This document shows, piece by piece, positions 38,206 through 50,483 of a stretch of DNA of 64,000 bases. Origin of the DNA: Malurus cyaneus samueli (lineage: Eukaryota > Chordata > Aves > Passeriformes > Maluridae); assembly GCA_009741485.1 (NCBI GenBank), contig CM019236.1:55427273-55491272 (forward strand), read 5' to 3'. Below the pieces are notes generated by a model. It ran no database searches, had not been told where the DNA came from, and saw nothing but the letters and a program-made list of their open reading frames with translations. A program made the translations under genes and the position numbers. Numbering within the stretch: position 1 is the first letter of the stretch; the number at the start of each line of letters is the position of its first letter.

Positions 38206-39622
38206 CTGCTGAATTATGGGGAAAACTATTTCATTATATATTTGATATGAAGATGCTAATGCTGTTTCCAGGGAAATGCTCATGTTTATTTGTTTTGCTT
38301 TATGCCAGTTGATTAGATATTTCGGCAAATGGACCAGCTACAATGAGATACATTGACATATCCAGGGAACCTTCTCTGCCATTCTCAGGCTTCGCTCCAG
38401 ACACCTTCCCTCCCCTCTTGTAATTGCTGCGGGTTATCCCCAGTCTTTTCAGCAAGCCAACATGCAGCGCACATCAGGGTTCATGTCTAGCGGTTTCTCT
38501 CTGTTGATCCTTTCCCCCCCACTCATCCCTTTCAAGGGATGTGCCTGTTCTATCACAAGCACTCAATAGGTCACAGTCTCTTTGGGGTTTGCCTTCTCCA
38601 CCATGGTGCACCTCCAGCTCCTCTAACCTTGCTGTTCCTTCTGATTATCACTCTTCTGCTCTCTTCTCCTCTCTGGCATTTTCTGCTCTTTTTTAGATAT
38701 GTTTTCACAGAGGTGCTACCAGAATGACAGGCAGGGCTTAGCTGTGTCCTGAAGTGGGTCTGTTGCAGAGTTCTGTCCAGCAAAGAGAAGCCACTCACCT
38801 GTTCTCACCAAGGCCATTCTGCAGCTCCCCTGCTAGCAGAGTATTTAATTGGTACTCAATGCAATTAACTGCACATTGCTTGCATAAAATGATACAGTTT
38901 CCTCAAAAAATGGGGTTATCAGAAGCTCTTTCCATGGATTGTGATAGCTGACAAGCTTAGGCCAGTGCCGATAGGTTCTAAGAGTCTTATGAGAATACTG
39001 ACATGTTAAGTCACAGCAACTGCACCCACAATTAGAGCAAGCAATCAGAATAATTTGTGTTTCAAAATAATAGGCTCTTCACAGAATCTTTAATAAAAAT
39101 CATACCAAAATATTAAGCCCAGTTCATATGAAGAAATACAGAACAGAAGACATTTTCTGAGTAACTATTGTAGGTCTTGGTGACCTTCCAAGTAAAAAAC
39201 ATCTCCAACTACTATTTCAACTCTTCCTCCCAACATCAACACCCAGCAGTGTAAGTGGGAAGAGCCACTCACTGTATAGAAGAGCATGCTATACGAATAG
39301 AAACGATGATCTGCAATGGTGTGATTGCAAAATAAAAGTAAAGGGAAAAGGGACTGGATTGCTTCATACATACCATTTTCAGCTGCCACTCCCTTCATCT
39401 GTGTTCACAGCAAACTGCCACAAAAAGAACAGCTGAAAAACTGGGCTGATAAGGGTGAAGGGACAAATACTTGAGAGCAGGAAAGGGTGGAGAAATTAGA
39501 TAGAAATCTGACTTGAAAATGTCATTTATCAGAAGAAAAAAACAGACACTGCTAATAGACTAAAGATGAAGTATGGTATTGTTTTAAGATCACTCCGTTC
39601 TGGCTAACAATGGAACACTTAC

Positions 39623-39792
39623 TCCTTCAGCTGCTTAGTCAGCTTGACAACCTGAGAGGCCAGTGACATACATGTCTCCACAACTACCAAGTAGCGGGAG
39701 CACATAGTGTGCCCGTGTCGCTCCGCACTTTGTGAGGGTTTCTCTCCCACGTGGTTTTGCATGGTGACATTTGCTCCATATTCAACCAATGT
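39623..39792 (-). CDS. SNCAIP: SNCAIP exon, last central ankyrin repeat and start of coiled coil
   Basis: Exon of 170 bases. The acceptor is TTTTTACAG and the donor CTGAAGGA|GTAAGT, so it ends in phase 2. It encodes TLVEYGANVTMQNHVGEKPS, then QSAERHGHTMCSRYLVVVE and TCMSLASQVVKLTKQLKE. The first part closes the ankyrin repeat opened in the previous exon. The last part (ETCMSLASQVVKLTKQLKE) begins the heptad-like coiled-coil segment that in human synphilin-1 is reported to contribute to alpha-synuclein binding. It is almost identical to the human sequence, with small changes such as NHV for NHA and HGHTM for QGHTL. Confidence 0.95.
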
Positions 39793-41093
39793 CTGTAAAA
39801 ACATGAAAGGGAACAGTCACATCTGTAAGTCTCTCTGCTGTGACTTCTGATCAGGACAAGAATGGTTTGACACAAACCACTCCTGAATAAAATGCTTGAA
39901 AATATTAGTCTAAGCCAATAATTTTTAAAATTCAATCATTGAAAAATCTGTATGCAGCTTGAATTCAAACCACATACTAACGAAATCTACTTCTCAGATG
40001 ACACGACAACATAGAAGAGCAAGCTGCAGTTCAGAAGAGCCATGATAAGACTATATTTTATATATTTTTCCTTCCTCTCCTTTTGAAGTTCTACTCAATT
40101 AATTTATTTTCTGTTCATTTATTTGTACAGCAGAACATCACTTGCAGCATTCACACAGTGAGTGGGACTACCACATGAAAACAGGGGACTTTAATTTGGC
40201 CACCTATTGATTCTTTCCTGCAACACAGTAATAAACTTTTTCAGATGCACCTAACCATGCATTACAGAACATTGTGATTAACTTTACACATGGCAGACCT
40301 ACAAAAGAAGTCACAGGACATCTAGATAACATCAGGGTCCAGAGCAGTGTGAACACATTGCTCGCCAGTGGGTGCTGATGAACTGTAATGGTTTACCAGG
40401 TCTATTCTTGGGATCTCCACACTGCAAGGTATTGCAACACACACCCTTAGAATTTCATTTTAGCAATGTCTTTGCTACAGTATCTGCTAACTCTTTTTGT
40501 GGCTTAGCTATCCATTCTCTATCACAGCAGAATCCCTATGTTTAAAACACCCAGCAGGGCAGACCCAGTGTCCTGATTCCTTAACCAAGCAATGATGTGC
40601 CCCATGAAAGATCGGGCAAATAGGCACACATTTCATATTGCAGATACAGAACTGCACAATGACTTTATCAATCTGATATTTTGGGGGTTTGGTCACTGTG
40701 GCTTTTTAATGCTGAGAGAAGTCTCATTGCTTTGCATTTACTTGGACAGTCCCTACTTTCTTTTGAAGACCCACTGAAATATAATGTCTTGTACTCTGAT
40801 GTATATCCCTGTGTTACAAACAGAACCAGCAGGGAACGCTAGCTTGCTGCTGGAGAACCACGCAGGCTGTAAGCATGACATTTGAGTTACTGGAGACTAG
40901 AATAAACAGTGTTCTATGGGCAAAAGAGGTTTTGTCAGACTTCTGTCAGACTGGTGTCCTCCTCAATAACTGAAGCAAGATTTGAGACCAAGTCTTCTTC
41001 CCTCTTTATGATCTGTTGTGTAGGAGCTATTTGAAATACTGGAGTAGGGAGAATGAACCTAATTCTCAGCAATGCTTTGACACACATGATTGT

Positions 41094-41116
41094 CCCCCCC
41101 CCCCCCCCCCCCCCCC
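41094..41116. repeat. Poly(C) run (poly(G) on the SNCAIP sense strand)
   Basis: About 23 uninterrupted C residues between ATTGT and ACCCTTGG. On the minus strand, which is the SNCAIP sense strand, this is a G run able in principle to form G-quadruplexes. It creates a spurious glycine run in a minus-strand frame. Confidence 0.9.
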
Positions 41117-42909
41117 ACCCTTGGAAAACTGATCCTATACACCCAGAAATGACAGCATTATTAACTTTATGCATACACATGCAGAAGAGGATTTGCATTG
41201 GTGAGCTCTTCGTTGACTTATCCAAGTAGAGCTGGTAAATCACGGAGGATTGGAGTGACTTTGTTGACCACAAATAGCAGACACAGAGGCCTCTGTATCT
41301 GCTGACAAAGAAGTGGAATGGGTGGTCTATCTGTTCTGCTAAAACCATACAGAAAGGGAAGTTAGGAAACTTCGAGCTGCATCTCATATCAACAGATTGG
41401 TCTTGATCCATCAAGAAAGAAAACAAAGGAGTGTTATGAGCTCGCAGAAAGTAATCAAACAGTTTGAAACATGACAGGAGTGTCATCTGCTCATAAACAG
41501 TGAATAAGAGGGCCAGAGAATCACTGACAGCCTGTGATTCTTCATTTTTTATGCTGCTGCTTATAGTTTCCCTGTTTCTTTTATCACTTCTTTCTTCTTA
41601 CCAGATTATTCACTGCACATTCTTTTAAATTAGACTATAATATTACTGGGCACATGGCTTATTTTGTTTCACAGCACAACAAAATATCAACTACACTTAA
41701 GACTGCGAGGTGTTAGTGAAGTGATATTACTAACATTGCCTATTTTTATCATCACTAGATATTTTCATTACTTATTTCTCATGGCCCCACTTCAACACAA
41801 AGCACTTGTTGAATTGCATATTTACCTAAAATAAAATAATCTTGAGAATTCTAGGCCATTTATTAAGGCTATTCTTCACAGGGAAACCAGGATTAGTCTC
41901 TTTTTTGCTTAATTTTATCTGTGAGAACAGCCTGCAGATGTCACTACTCTGTTCAAAATCATCTACACTCATTTCTCCTTCAAATGCATTGCACATCTTG
42001 ATGAGGCACTGCTGAGATAGCAACCCTAAACACACACTCCACAGAAACCCTGAGCACACCCTTTACTACAACAGTCCTCCCCACTAATAAATCATAAACA
42101 TGTCTTCATCTATTTTTTTCCAACTGATCATAGCAACTGGCCACAGGACAATAACCAGCCCACCAGATACAGCGTGGATGTGACCATTTGTTGATTTCAT
42201 TCTCCTATGAGCTTGTATAGGATCCAAAAAATACATCCCCTCAATAAGAAAATGCAGAGATAGTCATGTTCTCCAAATCTATTTGACTGTCTTCAGGTCT
42301 GTTCATTCAGCTAAACCTGTTTTTCTTTTTTTTTTTATGCGATTCTCTCAAACTGGCTTTTATGGACTTATGTCTTCTTGGATTCAACGTAAAAGTGTAC
42401 ACAGACATACTCAGCTCTCTGAAGTGGTTAGCTAATTCAAATTCATTAACTATTTTTTTTACCATTGGACTAATACAAGTGTTCTGTATTTGCAGTGGCC
42501 TGAAAAGTGATGTGGATCAGTTCATGTTCATCAGGACTAATATGTTTGCCGATATATATCTGAGTCATTTGGGAATTACTGCTTCTTCTTAGACATGTTT
42601 TCCTCCCCTACTTGACCTAATGAGTTTAATTTTTACTCCTTGCCTTTTTGCCAAGCCATTATTAGCTCTTTTATCTGTTCTTCTCCAATGACTATTCGTT
42701 TATCAAATAACTGCAATTTTCTGGAAAAGTTTTGTGATTACTTCTTCTCCAAGTAGCTTTTACTCAAAGTACTCAAAGTGCCGACAACACAAATACTGAA
42801 ATGTACTCCTGTGACGAATGGTTCTAGCAAATCTGATGGACAGATAGTACATCTGCATATTAACACAAAGTTGTTTCACCTTCAATAATTTACCAGAAGT
42901 GCTGAACAT

Positions 42910-44245
42910 CCAGGGAAGTCCTAGTGACTGGAAGTTGCCAAATTGGGCCCCTATAAGAAGGGCTGGAAGAAGGATCCAGGGAAGAACAGGCCTATCAGCC
43001 TGATCTCCATGCCAGGGAAGTTCATAGAGCAGATCATCTTGACTGTCCTTATACAGCAAGTACAGGACAATCAGGAGACCTCACCCACAGCATGGGTTTA
43101 TGAGAGGCAGGTTCTGCTTGACCAACCTGATCTCATTCTGTGACAAAATGGCCCACCTAGGAGATGAGGAAAAGGCTGTGGATGTATTTACTAGATTTTA
43201 GTAAAGCTTTGACACTGTTTCCTGCAGTATTCTCTGAGAGAAACTGACTTTGCATGGTATGGATGTCAGTGAGTTAAAACTGCTGGGTGGCAGAGCTCTG
43301 GGAATGGTGGGGAGTGTATTTACATCCCGACTGTGACCGGTCATTGGTGCTGTTCCCCAGGGCTCAGTGCTGGGGTCATAATCAACATAATCAAAAACGT
43401 GGATCCCCTGATCAAGATCATCCTCAGTAAGCTCATAGATTACAGCAAGCTGGGTGGGAGTGTTGATCTACTGAGGGCAGGAAAGCTCTTCAGAGAGATC
43501 CGGACAGGCTGGATTGAAGGGCTGAGGCCAACCAGATGAGGCTCAACTGCACTTGGACCACCCAAGCAGCACTACAGGATTGAGGCAGAGTGGCTGAGAA
43601 ACTGCCAGCCAGAAAATGACCAGAGGGTGCTGTTCAACAGTGGATGAACATGAGACAGCTGTGCCCAGCTGGCCAAGAAGGCCAAGGGCACCCCAGCCTG
43701 TATGAGCAATAATGTGGCCAGTGGACACTTGTGAGGCCACACCTTGAGCCCTGTGACTAGTTCTGGGCCCCTCATAATATGAAAGACATTGAGGGGCTGG
43801 AGCATGTGCAGAGAAGGGCAACAGAGCTGGGGAAGGGTCTGGAACACAAGTCCTGTGAGACTGAGGGAGCTGGGAGTGTCTATCCTGGAGAAAAGGACTG
43901 AGTGGGGACATTGCTCTCTACAACTACCTGAAAGGAGGTTGTAGCCAGGTTTGACCTCTTCTCCCAGGTAACAAGTTAACAGGATGAGAGGAAGTGGCCT
44001 CAAGCTGTGCCAGGGGAGGTTTAGATACGATATTAGGAAAAAAAATCACTGAAAGGATTGTTAAGCATTGGAACATTGGAGTCATGGAGTAATTGTCCCT
44101 GGAAGTGTTCCAAACCAGTGTGGATGTGGCACTTGAAGACATGGTTTAATGGTGAACATGCTGGTGGTGCTAGTTTGGTCAGACTTGATGATCTTTGAGG
44201 TCTTTTCCAATCTTAATGACTGCATGGTGCTGTGACTCCATGGTT
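42910..44245 (+). mobile_element. CR1 LINE with decayed reverse-transcriptase region, plus strand
   Basis: This is one of the two longest CR1 copies in the window, lying in a SNCAIP intron opposite to the gene. The left part translates in pieces to CR1 ORF2 reverse-transcriptase-like sequence (KKGWKKDPGKNRPISLISMP, then GKFIEQII). A later block retains LDFSKAFDTVS-like coding (TTTAGTAAAGCTTTGACACTG) interrupted by frame breaks, with a region lost after it. The right part contains TATCCTGGAGAAAAGGACTG, the GGGGAGGTTTAGATACGATA block and a tail GATGATCTTTGAGGTCTTTTCC. Multiple stops and frame breaks show it is dead. Confidence 0.85.
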
Positions 44246-44862
44246 GCCATCGAGTTCAGCATGAATTTTTTGGTATGTCTGCATTGAACACAAGAAACCA
44301 AACTGATTTATTATACCTCTACACAGCAGAACTATATTGCCTTCAGTGGCCAAGATGATTCATCAAGAAACAGTTAGAAATCAGCATCAGTGTTCATTGT
44401 ATAGCACAGATTCATTCCAGAATGATAAGTCAGAAAAGGATGATTTACTCAAGGTGTAAATCCTTCGACAAACCTATTTCTTATATTCTCCAAAGCTGGA
44501 AAGCTACAACTACCAAAGGAAAAAGAAACAGAAGGAGAGTATCAGAGTAATAAGAAAAATATGCATATCTGCACTGGCTGTCCTCGTGTAACACAAAAAC
44601 ATACACACAAGCTGTTTATGTATAAACAATATAATCATTGTTTCATCTTGCAGTACAAGTTAGTTTAGGCTTGCAGCAACATTACTGAGAATAGAATCAA
44701 AAATCCAGAACTTTCGTATTTCAGTTTGACTACTATGGTTTAAAGTTCTTCCTTCTCATACAATTTAATGTATCAATAATTATTCCCACTTAGATTTCCA
44801 ATAATAATTTTTAGTTGTTGTCATTCAAGCCTGAAGTTTAGAGGTTTCTACTATCACTGTAC

Positions 44863-44988
44863 CTGTATGCATCCTAGATAGCCATGCTGAGCAGCTATGT
44901 GAACAGCAGTATTTCCATCCTGGTCAACTTCATCCAGTGAAATCCCTTGCTCTTGCATGAACTGAAGAAGCCACAGAAGGATTTTCTC
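44863..44988 (-). CDS. SNCAIP: SNCAIP exon, ankyrin repeats
   Basis: Exon of 126 bases, 42 codons, phase 0 at both ends. The acceptor is TTTGCCCCTAG and the donor ATACAG|GTACAG. The product runs EKILLWLLQFMQEQGISLDE, then VDQDGNTAVHIAAQHGYLGC and IQ. DGNTAVHIAAQHGYLGCIQ is a textbook ankyrin repeat. The exon joins GCYGQ upstream to TLVEYGANV downstream without any phase adjustment, reproducing the human order. The intron upstream is about 5.4 kb and carries both a CR1 tail and a tRNA-derived SINE. Confidence 0.95.
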
Positions 44989-47559
44989 CTAGGGGCAAAG
45001 AAATGTCACAACAGATGAGAAATAATGAAAAGCTAAATATACTAGAGGAAAACTGGTTCTCTCATCTGTTACAAATACGACCCATTAATTCTTTGTTTTC
45101 AGTCTCTCTTTGCAGGACTTAGTGCATGATGAAACTGTTTTGGTTTTTGGGGGGTTTGGGGTTTCTTTTTTTCCCCCTAAGGGAAAAAGCTGAAATACCT
45201 TATTTTATGGAAGAAGTAATAGGAAATATATGAGTATTGTAACACTTTACTGTAACATTCTGAAAAATCGTACAAAGAGATTATATGTGCCTCTGTTGTT
45301 GATGAAACCTGAGGCAGAGCAACCCATATATCAATCTGAAAATCAGGTTGTGAAATTTGATCAAACTTCACAAGCCACTCTGGAAAATTAAAACAGAATT
45401 ACACTCAGATGACAGAGCTGAGCAGTAAGATTCTTTAAATCTGTAATCATTCCTCATCTCTGTGTGGTTGTGCTAAAGAAAAACAACTAAAACCAGAAAT
45501 GATCTCAGTGTATTGACTCATGAATTATTTGTATATCCTGTATGTTGGGAGACATGGACTGCAAAAACTTGTCACTAAAAGTCTGGAAGCCAAAACTGAG
45601 GTAGAAACTTATTTCTTTTATAACATCAGTTTTTATGCATGTGTATAGGTGCAATACACATATATTTGGGTTTTCTTTTCCAACAACGGAAAGTTATACA
45701 GTGCACTAAGCAGGTTTATTTGGAAAAAAATCCCTTTTCTCTAGGAACTTTCCCTGCCTCTCCAGATTACATTTCATTTTGCCCTACTGAATCTGATACA
45801 TACTGAAAATCTAGAATAAATCTACAGAGTACATAGAAAAGCAGAGCCCATTAAATGGCAGCTGACTACAGATCATTCCCAGTTTTCTCTCTTAATAGGT
45901 GAAAACACTAAATTACTTACAGATTAAAACTTTTTTTTTTATTTGAACACCTTTTTCTCTCAATATATTGCATTGATATTTCTCATGTGTTATACTGACT
46001 CAGAGCCCCAGTTCAAAGGGGGCTTGTGGATTTTGGTGTTGCTGAGGCAAACACTGATCCATGGATTTAACCTGCAGCACCTCAGTAGCTTCAGTGACAC
46101 ATAAGTACATAATCACCCAAAATCACAAATGTGGAAAATGAAAGTGTATCTAAATTAAACAATATTGAAAGCACATATAGAACTCTGAGCAGTAATTAAG
46201 TAGAAAAGAGAAAGAATAAAAATGAAGAAAAATTGGAAAAGCTTGGATATAAGCTTGTAATTTTTTGTGTAAAAGTACCACAGAAATTTTAGTCTCAATG
46301 AAAAGGAGAGGGATTGTCAGACTCTTCTAGAGCTACTCTAGATTATTCTGTCCATTCAAGCATCTGGGTCTCTACTTACTACTTCAGAGGGTACTCTGAG
46401 TTATATTCCTCTTATCTTCACTTTAGAAGCAATTTCATTCTTATCACAAGGTGAAAGCATAGGTATTTTGACTTTTCCTTGACTGAATGCCCAAAATGGC
46501 TGACAGCCAGCTTAGAGAGATGACCTCAGATCACATATCCCTTTAAAAATATTTTTGAGCACTTTCTCAACATGCTGGTTATGTTGGCCAGCAATGAAGA
46601 AGCATTATACGACTCCTATGAATTGCCCCTATGTTTTAATAATTAAAAGAAAAATATTTTAGCAAAAGTTATCTGCAGAACTGGAAGACAATTATAGCTT
46701 TGAAATCATATATTTCTTTGAAACATAATAGAGAGAATGTTAAGCATGTTCTATAATTTTATGATCACAATCAGCATGGAGCAAATGATGCTTTCTACTC
46801 ATTTATCTTTACAACAAGGAATTCAAGTGGCTGGGTGGCTATATTCAATCATCTGCACTTAGGAATGAATATCTGTGCATCAAATCGTCACAGACACAAA
46901 GTCATAGTTCTACTCAAACAGTTTGTGTTTCAACAAATTTACCCTTGATCAAAAAAACCCAAGAAACTAGGGGGAAAAAATCATCTTATATCCAAGTATA
47001 CCACATATCACTTTACTAACACTCATGTTATATATTTGCAAGAAAAATGTTCTCAGGAATAAACTTATTCAGACAATGTATTCATACAAAATGAAAGATA
47101 GTAAGAAAATTCATCAGCTTAAGATAATGGAAAATAATCACATTTTTGTTAAGTAATAGGAATTGATAAACCCTGATGAATTATTCAGTACATCTGTTGT
47201 GTTTAAAACCTCCAACGGTCTTATGCTTTAGCAGTTATTAACATCCGTCTGGCATATTCTAGACCTACAATAATTCAAATTCCCCTACAAAATTATTTCA
47301 GGAAAATTTGGGACATACTGCTGACTTTTGTTTGGAGGATTTTTGGAGAAGAAAGTACAACTAACATGGACCATTTAAATCATTACATAGCCTAAAATGG
47401 GAAGGGTTAGCATGCTAAAGAGTACTGGACTCTACAACTAATCTTAGCTCCATCACTTGATATTAATTAATTAAGCTGGCCTTTCCCATATCCCTTCCCA
47501 GAAGAGGAGTCGGAGTAAGTGAAAATAAAACATTACCCTTGTAAAAATTACATTAGACA

Positions 47560-48060
47560 GTAAGGCAAATATGCTGAGGTGTAATAAAAAGGTGTTTTAT
47601 TAGGTATCTGCATATCTGAATGTCATGCACTCCTCCCCACTTTGCTCTCCAGAACCAGACCACCACTAAGGTGCACAGGATCCCTTCCAGGTCCTTAGTC
47701 ATGCTTTAGGCTGGTTCCCCAAAGTCCCCCTACATTCTCTGGAGCTCAGAAACCACAAACCTTTGGCATTCCCCACCCTCTGCCTCACACCTGTGCAGTC
47801 CATACTCCCACAAGGTCACTGTCAGAAGGTTTTTACAGCCCTGTGAAGCTCTTAGCCTGGACTAGGATGATGTGCACATAGGACTGCATCACCATCTTCC
47901 TGTGACACGGGGACTGTGCCAGGCACAGCTGGCATGCCCTATACTCATGACTTATGCCCAGCATGAAGACACCGGCCAGCCATCATGGTTTCTCTTGCAT
48001 AATCTCATGCTTGAAGAAACCATTGCTAGGCAGTATGCTGACCAGGCTACAGGTTGACTT
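47560..48060. other. Higher-GC block in intron, possibly an old LTR remnant
   Basis: Within an AT-rich SNCAIP intron this stretch is clearly richer in C and G. On the minus strand its end reads ACCTAATAAAACACCTTTTT, which could be a polyadenylation region of an old LTR read leftward. I found no matching second LTR, no target duplication and no coding motif, so the identity is a guess. Confidence 0.2.
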
Positions 48061-49334
48061 TGAGCTTTCATTCTCTTCAATCACATTAATTTATGTGGTC
48101 CCTCTGTCATTGGAAAAACATGATGTTGCTGACATGTCCATGGAGACAGGCCATGACTGTAATTTGAAGACCTTTAGCATAAAAGCTTTGCTATGAACTC
48201 CCTTATGTTTCTCATTCTAAATTATAATTCTTGAAGAAAAATATGGCGTGCATGTCTAATGCCTGGGGAAACAATGGATGGACTGACTCTTTTAGAACAG
48301 TATTCAATAACAGGTCTTCCTTGTAAAAATATTACCCTTGTAATTCTGCCAAGACCAGTGTTTACATGGATTATCTCTCATGTAAGTAATGGTAAAATAA
48401 ATTAAAGCTTCAAGGACAGAGCCAAGTAAGCATTTAAATTTCTCCAAGTTTTTTTTTTTCCTTAACACAGTTGGGTAAGATAGTCTGGCAGCCCTTAAGC
48501 CTCAATATTCCCTGATGTTTGCAGGTTGTTTATGGATTCAAGAAAAACCCCATAATTGACATTACATATGAACTTTCTTCGGTGTTCAACTAACTAAGAA
48601 AATTTGTCAGTAATTTATATACCACCTTTTCAAATTTCATGGGTGGCTGATTATAAGCCAGTGTTTCTTAAGTGGTAGAGCTTCCATTCTGCTCTGAAAA
48701 GAATCTAGATAAAGTGTGCCAGATCTGTTTCTGGCAGTAGATAGCATAGCTCACTGAAAAAGCCTAAAGATTCACTGGCTTTAGTTTATATAAATATCTG
48801 TAAAGATGAGGACAAAATTAGGTGAATCAAGCAAAGATATGAATTTAAGTTCACATGCAACTTTTCCTTCCAAACTTTTTCTTCCCAGTAGCGAACACTC
48901 TTTTCTCTAATCCAGTTCTGATCTGGCTCACATTTTCCCCATCCTGAGTGCTGGATTTACAGTAAACTTGCTGACACCATCAATCTGTACATCTAGCAGG
49001 GTCCTATCTGGCACCACTAACATCTGCATAGTAGGTGAGTGAAGATAAAGGAGGTCTTTGCACAGCATGAAAACAAGGGTGTCTGTGTACCTACGGAAAC
49101 AGCAAAAGGAAGGGCAGACTTCCAGCTCCATAGCCTTCCAAACCTGCCTCCTCTCTTTCCTTTCCCCTACAGTAAACTCATGCTTGGACAGAAGAACTTA
49201 GCAGCAGAAATATGCCAGAATGTTTGTATGACATTGAATGAGACAACTATACTTACACAGCAAAGAATGATTTTCTTGGTGCTTATATTTTGTTTGTTCT
49301 CTCTTAATGAGGGTAAAAAATATTAGCACAAAAT

Positions 49335-49443
49335 CAGTGAGGTTTGCTGTCCCTGTCCCTGTCTGGGAGGTTGGAACTAGGAGATTGGAAGTTCAAGGTT
49401 CCTTACAACCCAAACCATTCAATTATTCTGTGATTCTATGATT
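49335..49443 (+). mobile_element. CR1 LINE 3' tail, plus strand
   Basis: The sequence carries GGGAGGTTGGAACTAGGAGA, GGTTCCTTACAACCCAAACC and the terminal ATTCTGTGATTCTATGAT direct repeats typical of a CR1 3' end. It lies in a SNCAIP intron, in the opposite orientation to the gene. Confidence 0.85.
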
Positions 49444-49727
49444 TATCTTTAATGTTTATTGAAGAAACTGGGGGATAAAATGGTCCATCTGCCAAAGAGT
49501 TTAGACAAGAATAATTGATCCCTACTCCTTCCATCCTGGAGAAGCTTCCTTGAAGAAGGGTTACTGCAAAGTCTGCTTAAGAAAAAACAGATGTTGTGAG
49601 AAGAGAATGTAGTGTAATTAAGTGGCATTTATGTTCCTCCAGTTATTAACAAAGCACTAGAAAGCTGTACTTCAGTGGTGTCTTATCATTATATTAATAG
49701 GTAAGTTAGGTGTGAAACAGGATTGAT

Positions 49728-49867
49728 TTACAGTTGGTTCAGCTGGCTAAAGCGTGGTGCCAATGACAGAAAGCTTGTGGGAACAGTCCCCATATGGGCC
49801 ATTTATTTAAGAGTTGGGCTTGATGGTCCTTGTGGGTCCCTTCCAACCTAGAATATTCTATGAATTG
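49728..49867 (+). mobile_element. tRNA-Ile/CR1 composite SINE (TguSINE1-like), plus strand
   Basis: The left ~70 bases resemble tRNA-Ile: GTTGGTTCAGCTGGCTAAAG (A-box region), CGTGGTGCCAATGAC with AAT retained at the anticodon position, and CAGTCCCCATATGGGCCA (B-box and acceptor-stem region). The right part is CR1-tail-like: GGGCTTGATGGTCCTTGTGG, GTCCCTTCCAACCTAG and ATTCTATGAATT. A tRNA-Ile head joined to a CR1 tail is the known architecture of passerine TguSINE1, which is mobilised by CR1 enzymes. Substitutions in the tRNA part indicate an old copy. Confidence 0.8.
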
Positions 49868-50162
49868 ACAACATATTTTTGCATGTAGTTCTCAATGAAA
49901 GGGGCTAAAGCTAGATAGATGATGTTCAAGTTCTACCATCCTTCACAGCCAATAAAATGAATTCTTAAATTGCAAAATTTTTTTGAGATTAGTCTCTCCT
50001 GGAAAGAGTATGTGAACTATCCCAAAACATTTGCTGCTCTTCTAATGTGTCTTATGAGTCTTCTAGATGACACCTAATTTCCACAGATGTTCTTGGGATT
50101 TACTGGTTGGCCAGTAATCTTCTCCTTGCCATTACTCAAAGTTTATAAAATAAAAACCAACC

Positions 50163-50192
50163 TACCAAAAAAAACAAATAAACAAACAAACA
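50163..50192. repeat. (CAAA)n-like simple repeat
   Basis: AAAAAAAACAAATAAACAAA followed by CAAACAAC, a short imperfect tetranucleotide repeat in a SNCAIP intron. Confidence 0.8.
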
Positions 50193-50369
50193 ACCTAAGA
50201 GAGAAAATGATGAAAAAATTACACAGATTAAGTTGAGAAAGATTTTGCTGTACTTGAACTAATTCAGAACACCTGTAATTAAAAGCTACAAAATGACACA
50301 CATGCTTTAATTAAAATTATTGTATAAGAATCTAGGTAATCTATTTGAAAAAGTAATTGAAATTCATAC

Positions 50370-50483
50370 CTGGCCATAGCAACCTGCGTAATGAATAAGG
50401 CTTGGGTGGTCTTTTGAGCAACTGAGTTCCGCAATGGCTTCTGTTTCGCTCACCATCCATCTAACGCACTCCAGCTGACCATT
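50370..50483 (-). CDS. SNCAIP: SNCAIP exon, middle ankyrin repeats
   Basis: Exon of 114 bases, 38 codons, phase 0 at both ends. The acceptor is TTATTTAG before AAT GGT CAG and the donor is GGCCAG|GTATGA. The product is NGQLECVRWMVSETEAIAEL followed by SCSKDHPSLIHYAGCYGQ. It completes the ankyrin repeat begun by GLAIK in the previous exon (GLAIK-NGQLECVRWM) and starts the next one (PSLIHYAGCYGQ). It is nearly identical to human, as expected for the folded core of the protein. Confidence 0.95.

Larger units (their letters stand above)
33445..39622 (-). other. SNCAIP intron
   Basis: The intron is about 6.2 kb with GT-AG ends. It contains the assembly gap, a poly(T) run at 38.2 kb and a 108-codon minus-strand frame at 37410-37736 of unknown meaning. 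I see no transposon family in it. Confidence 0.9.
39793..44862 (-). other. SNCAIP intron
   Basis: The intron is about 5.1 kb with GT-AG ends. It contains the poly(C) run at 41.1 kb and the antisense-oriented CR1 copy at 42.9-44.2 kb. The 183-codon minus-strand frame at 40935-41486 reads through the homopolymer and has no recognisable domain. Confidence 0.9.
44989..50369 (-). other. SNCAIP intron
   Basis: The intron is about 5.4 kb with GT-AG ends. It contains the GC-richer block at 47.6-48.1 kb, a CR1 tail at 49.3-49.4 kb and the tRNA-Ile-derived SINE at 49.73-49.87 kb. Confidence 0.9.

Noticed and set aside
40935..41486. 183-codon minus-strand frame with a glycine run
   Set aside because: It lies in a SNCAIP intron; the glycine run is the poly(C) homopolymer, and the rest has no domain or conserved motif that I recognise.
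42760..44142. Minus-strand frames of 72-143 codons
   Set aside because: They are antisense to the plus-strand CR1 copy and reflect its sequence, not a host protein.
49731..49802. Possible functional tRNA-Ile gene
   Set aside because: Several stem positions are mismatched, and the sequence continues straight into a CR1 tail, so it is a SINE head rather than a tRNA gene.
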